From Candidatus Omnitrophota bacterium (GTDB lineage: Bacteria; Omnitrophota; Omnitrophia; Omnitrophales; Aquincolibacteriaceae), in contig JAMWDC010000139.1 of the NCBI GenBank assembly GCA_023819025.1, forward strand, positions 1 to 6,220: a stretch of DNA of 6,220 nt, read 5' to 3'. The notes beneath the pieces were generated by a model. That model was not told the origin of the DNA. It saw only the letters and a program-made list of their open reading frames with translations, and did not search any database. Of the stretch, positions 6,094 through 6,220 are shown in pieces (position 1 is the first letter of the stretch; each line of letters begins with the position of its first letter). The position numbers were made by a program, and so were the translations under genes.

Positions 6094-6160
6094 GTCGAAA
6101 AAACGGGCCTGAACGGTCATTTTGCAAAAATCCAGTTACTCAGTTTGACCGTTTTTTGAC
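6094..6160. repeat. A/T-tract inverted repeat, possible terminator
   Basis: GTCGAAAAAACGG at 6094-6106 and CCGTTTTTTGAC at 6149-6160 are inverted copies apart from one extra base in the left arm. A second, overlapping pairing is AACGGTCA at 6112-6119 with TGACCGTT at 6145-6152, a perfect 8 bp. The two foldings compete for the right arm. The element spans the stop of the possible gene at 6140-6220, and A and U tracts occur on both strands, so a terminator is possible. The long loops (about 25-42 bases) are unlike a classical intrinsic terminator. Confidence 0.4.
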
Positions 6161-6220
6161 ATAGTCGGACAAGGATTCAATAAAAAAGTCCACCTGGCCG
6201 ATTCGTTCTTTGTAAAACGC
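6140..6220 (-). CDS. Possible C-terminal end of a gene entering from the right edge
   Basis: Read from the last base of the window on the minus strand, 26 codons run to a TGA at 6140-6142. They include FYKERIGQVDFFIESLSDYVKKRS, a natural-looking amphipathic and charged protein end. No family can be assigned from so little sequence. A second minus-strand frame is also open over this stretch but has a less protein-like composition. The start lies outside the window. The call depends on composition only, so confidence is modest. Confidence 0.4.
   Translation of the reverse strand, partial: AFYKERIGQVDFFIESLSDYVKKRSN

Overview
The window looks like part of the chromosome of an uncultured Gram-negative bacterium. 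The evidence is a lipobox lipoprotein, an MscS-type channel, AAGGAGG-like ribosome binding sites and moderate GC content. Intergenic DNA carries G/C-rich palindromes and CCCTTCCC/GGGGAGGG-type elements of a kind I associate with Nitrospirota, Omnitrophota and deltaproteobacterial lineages. That assignment is a weak inference, and nothing here fixes the phylum. No transposase, tRNA, rRNA or CRISPR array was seen.

Every supported gene lies on the minus strand, so transcription runs from high to low coordinates. From the right edge there is first a possible C-terminal end of a gene entering the window (6140-6220). Then comes about 415 bp without a credible gene (5725-6139), holding a long interrupted inverted repeat with a G-quadruplex motif, another inverted repeat and a possible promoter. 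Next is a 49-residue entericidin-like lipoprotein (5575-5724), short and easily overlooked. It is followed by a DUF502 membrane protein (4726-5499) and, 30 bp later, an MscS-family mechanosensitive channel gene (3631-4695). The channel frame is intact apart from one in-frame TAA, which divides it into a 210-residue part and a 143-codon remainder. Then come a 177-residue protein of unknown function (3025-3558), a 204-bp leader with a nested palindrome, and a large glycoside hydrolase family 57/DUF3536 protein (310-2820).

The GH57 gene appears to have lost its natural C-terminus. Immediately after its stop, another frame continues for 28 well-formed codons to a TAA at 224-226, and the switch lies at a 14-bp imperfect tandem repeat whose removal would rejoin the frames. 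With the channel nonsense codon, this makes two apparent lesions within about 4 kb. They may be genuine decay, strain-level variants or assembly errors.

The lipoprotein, DUF502 and MscS genes suggest an envelope or osmotic-stress neighbourhood, and GH57 suggests alpha-glucan or glycogen metabolism. A link between the two is only positional. The left end (1-223) is non-coding and rich in palindromes. I found no convincing undescribed multi-gene system; the best leads are the two interrupted genes, the small lipoprotein and the conserved-looking unknown protein.
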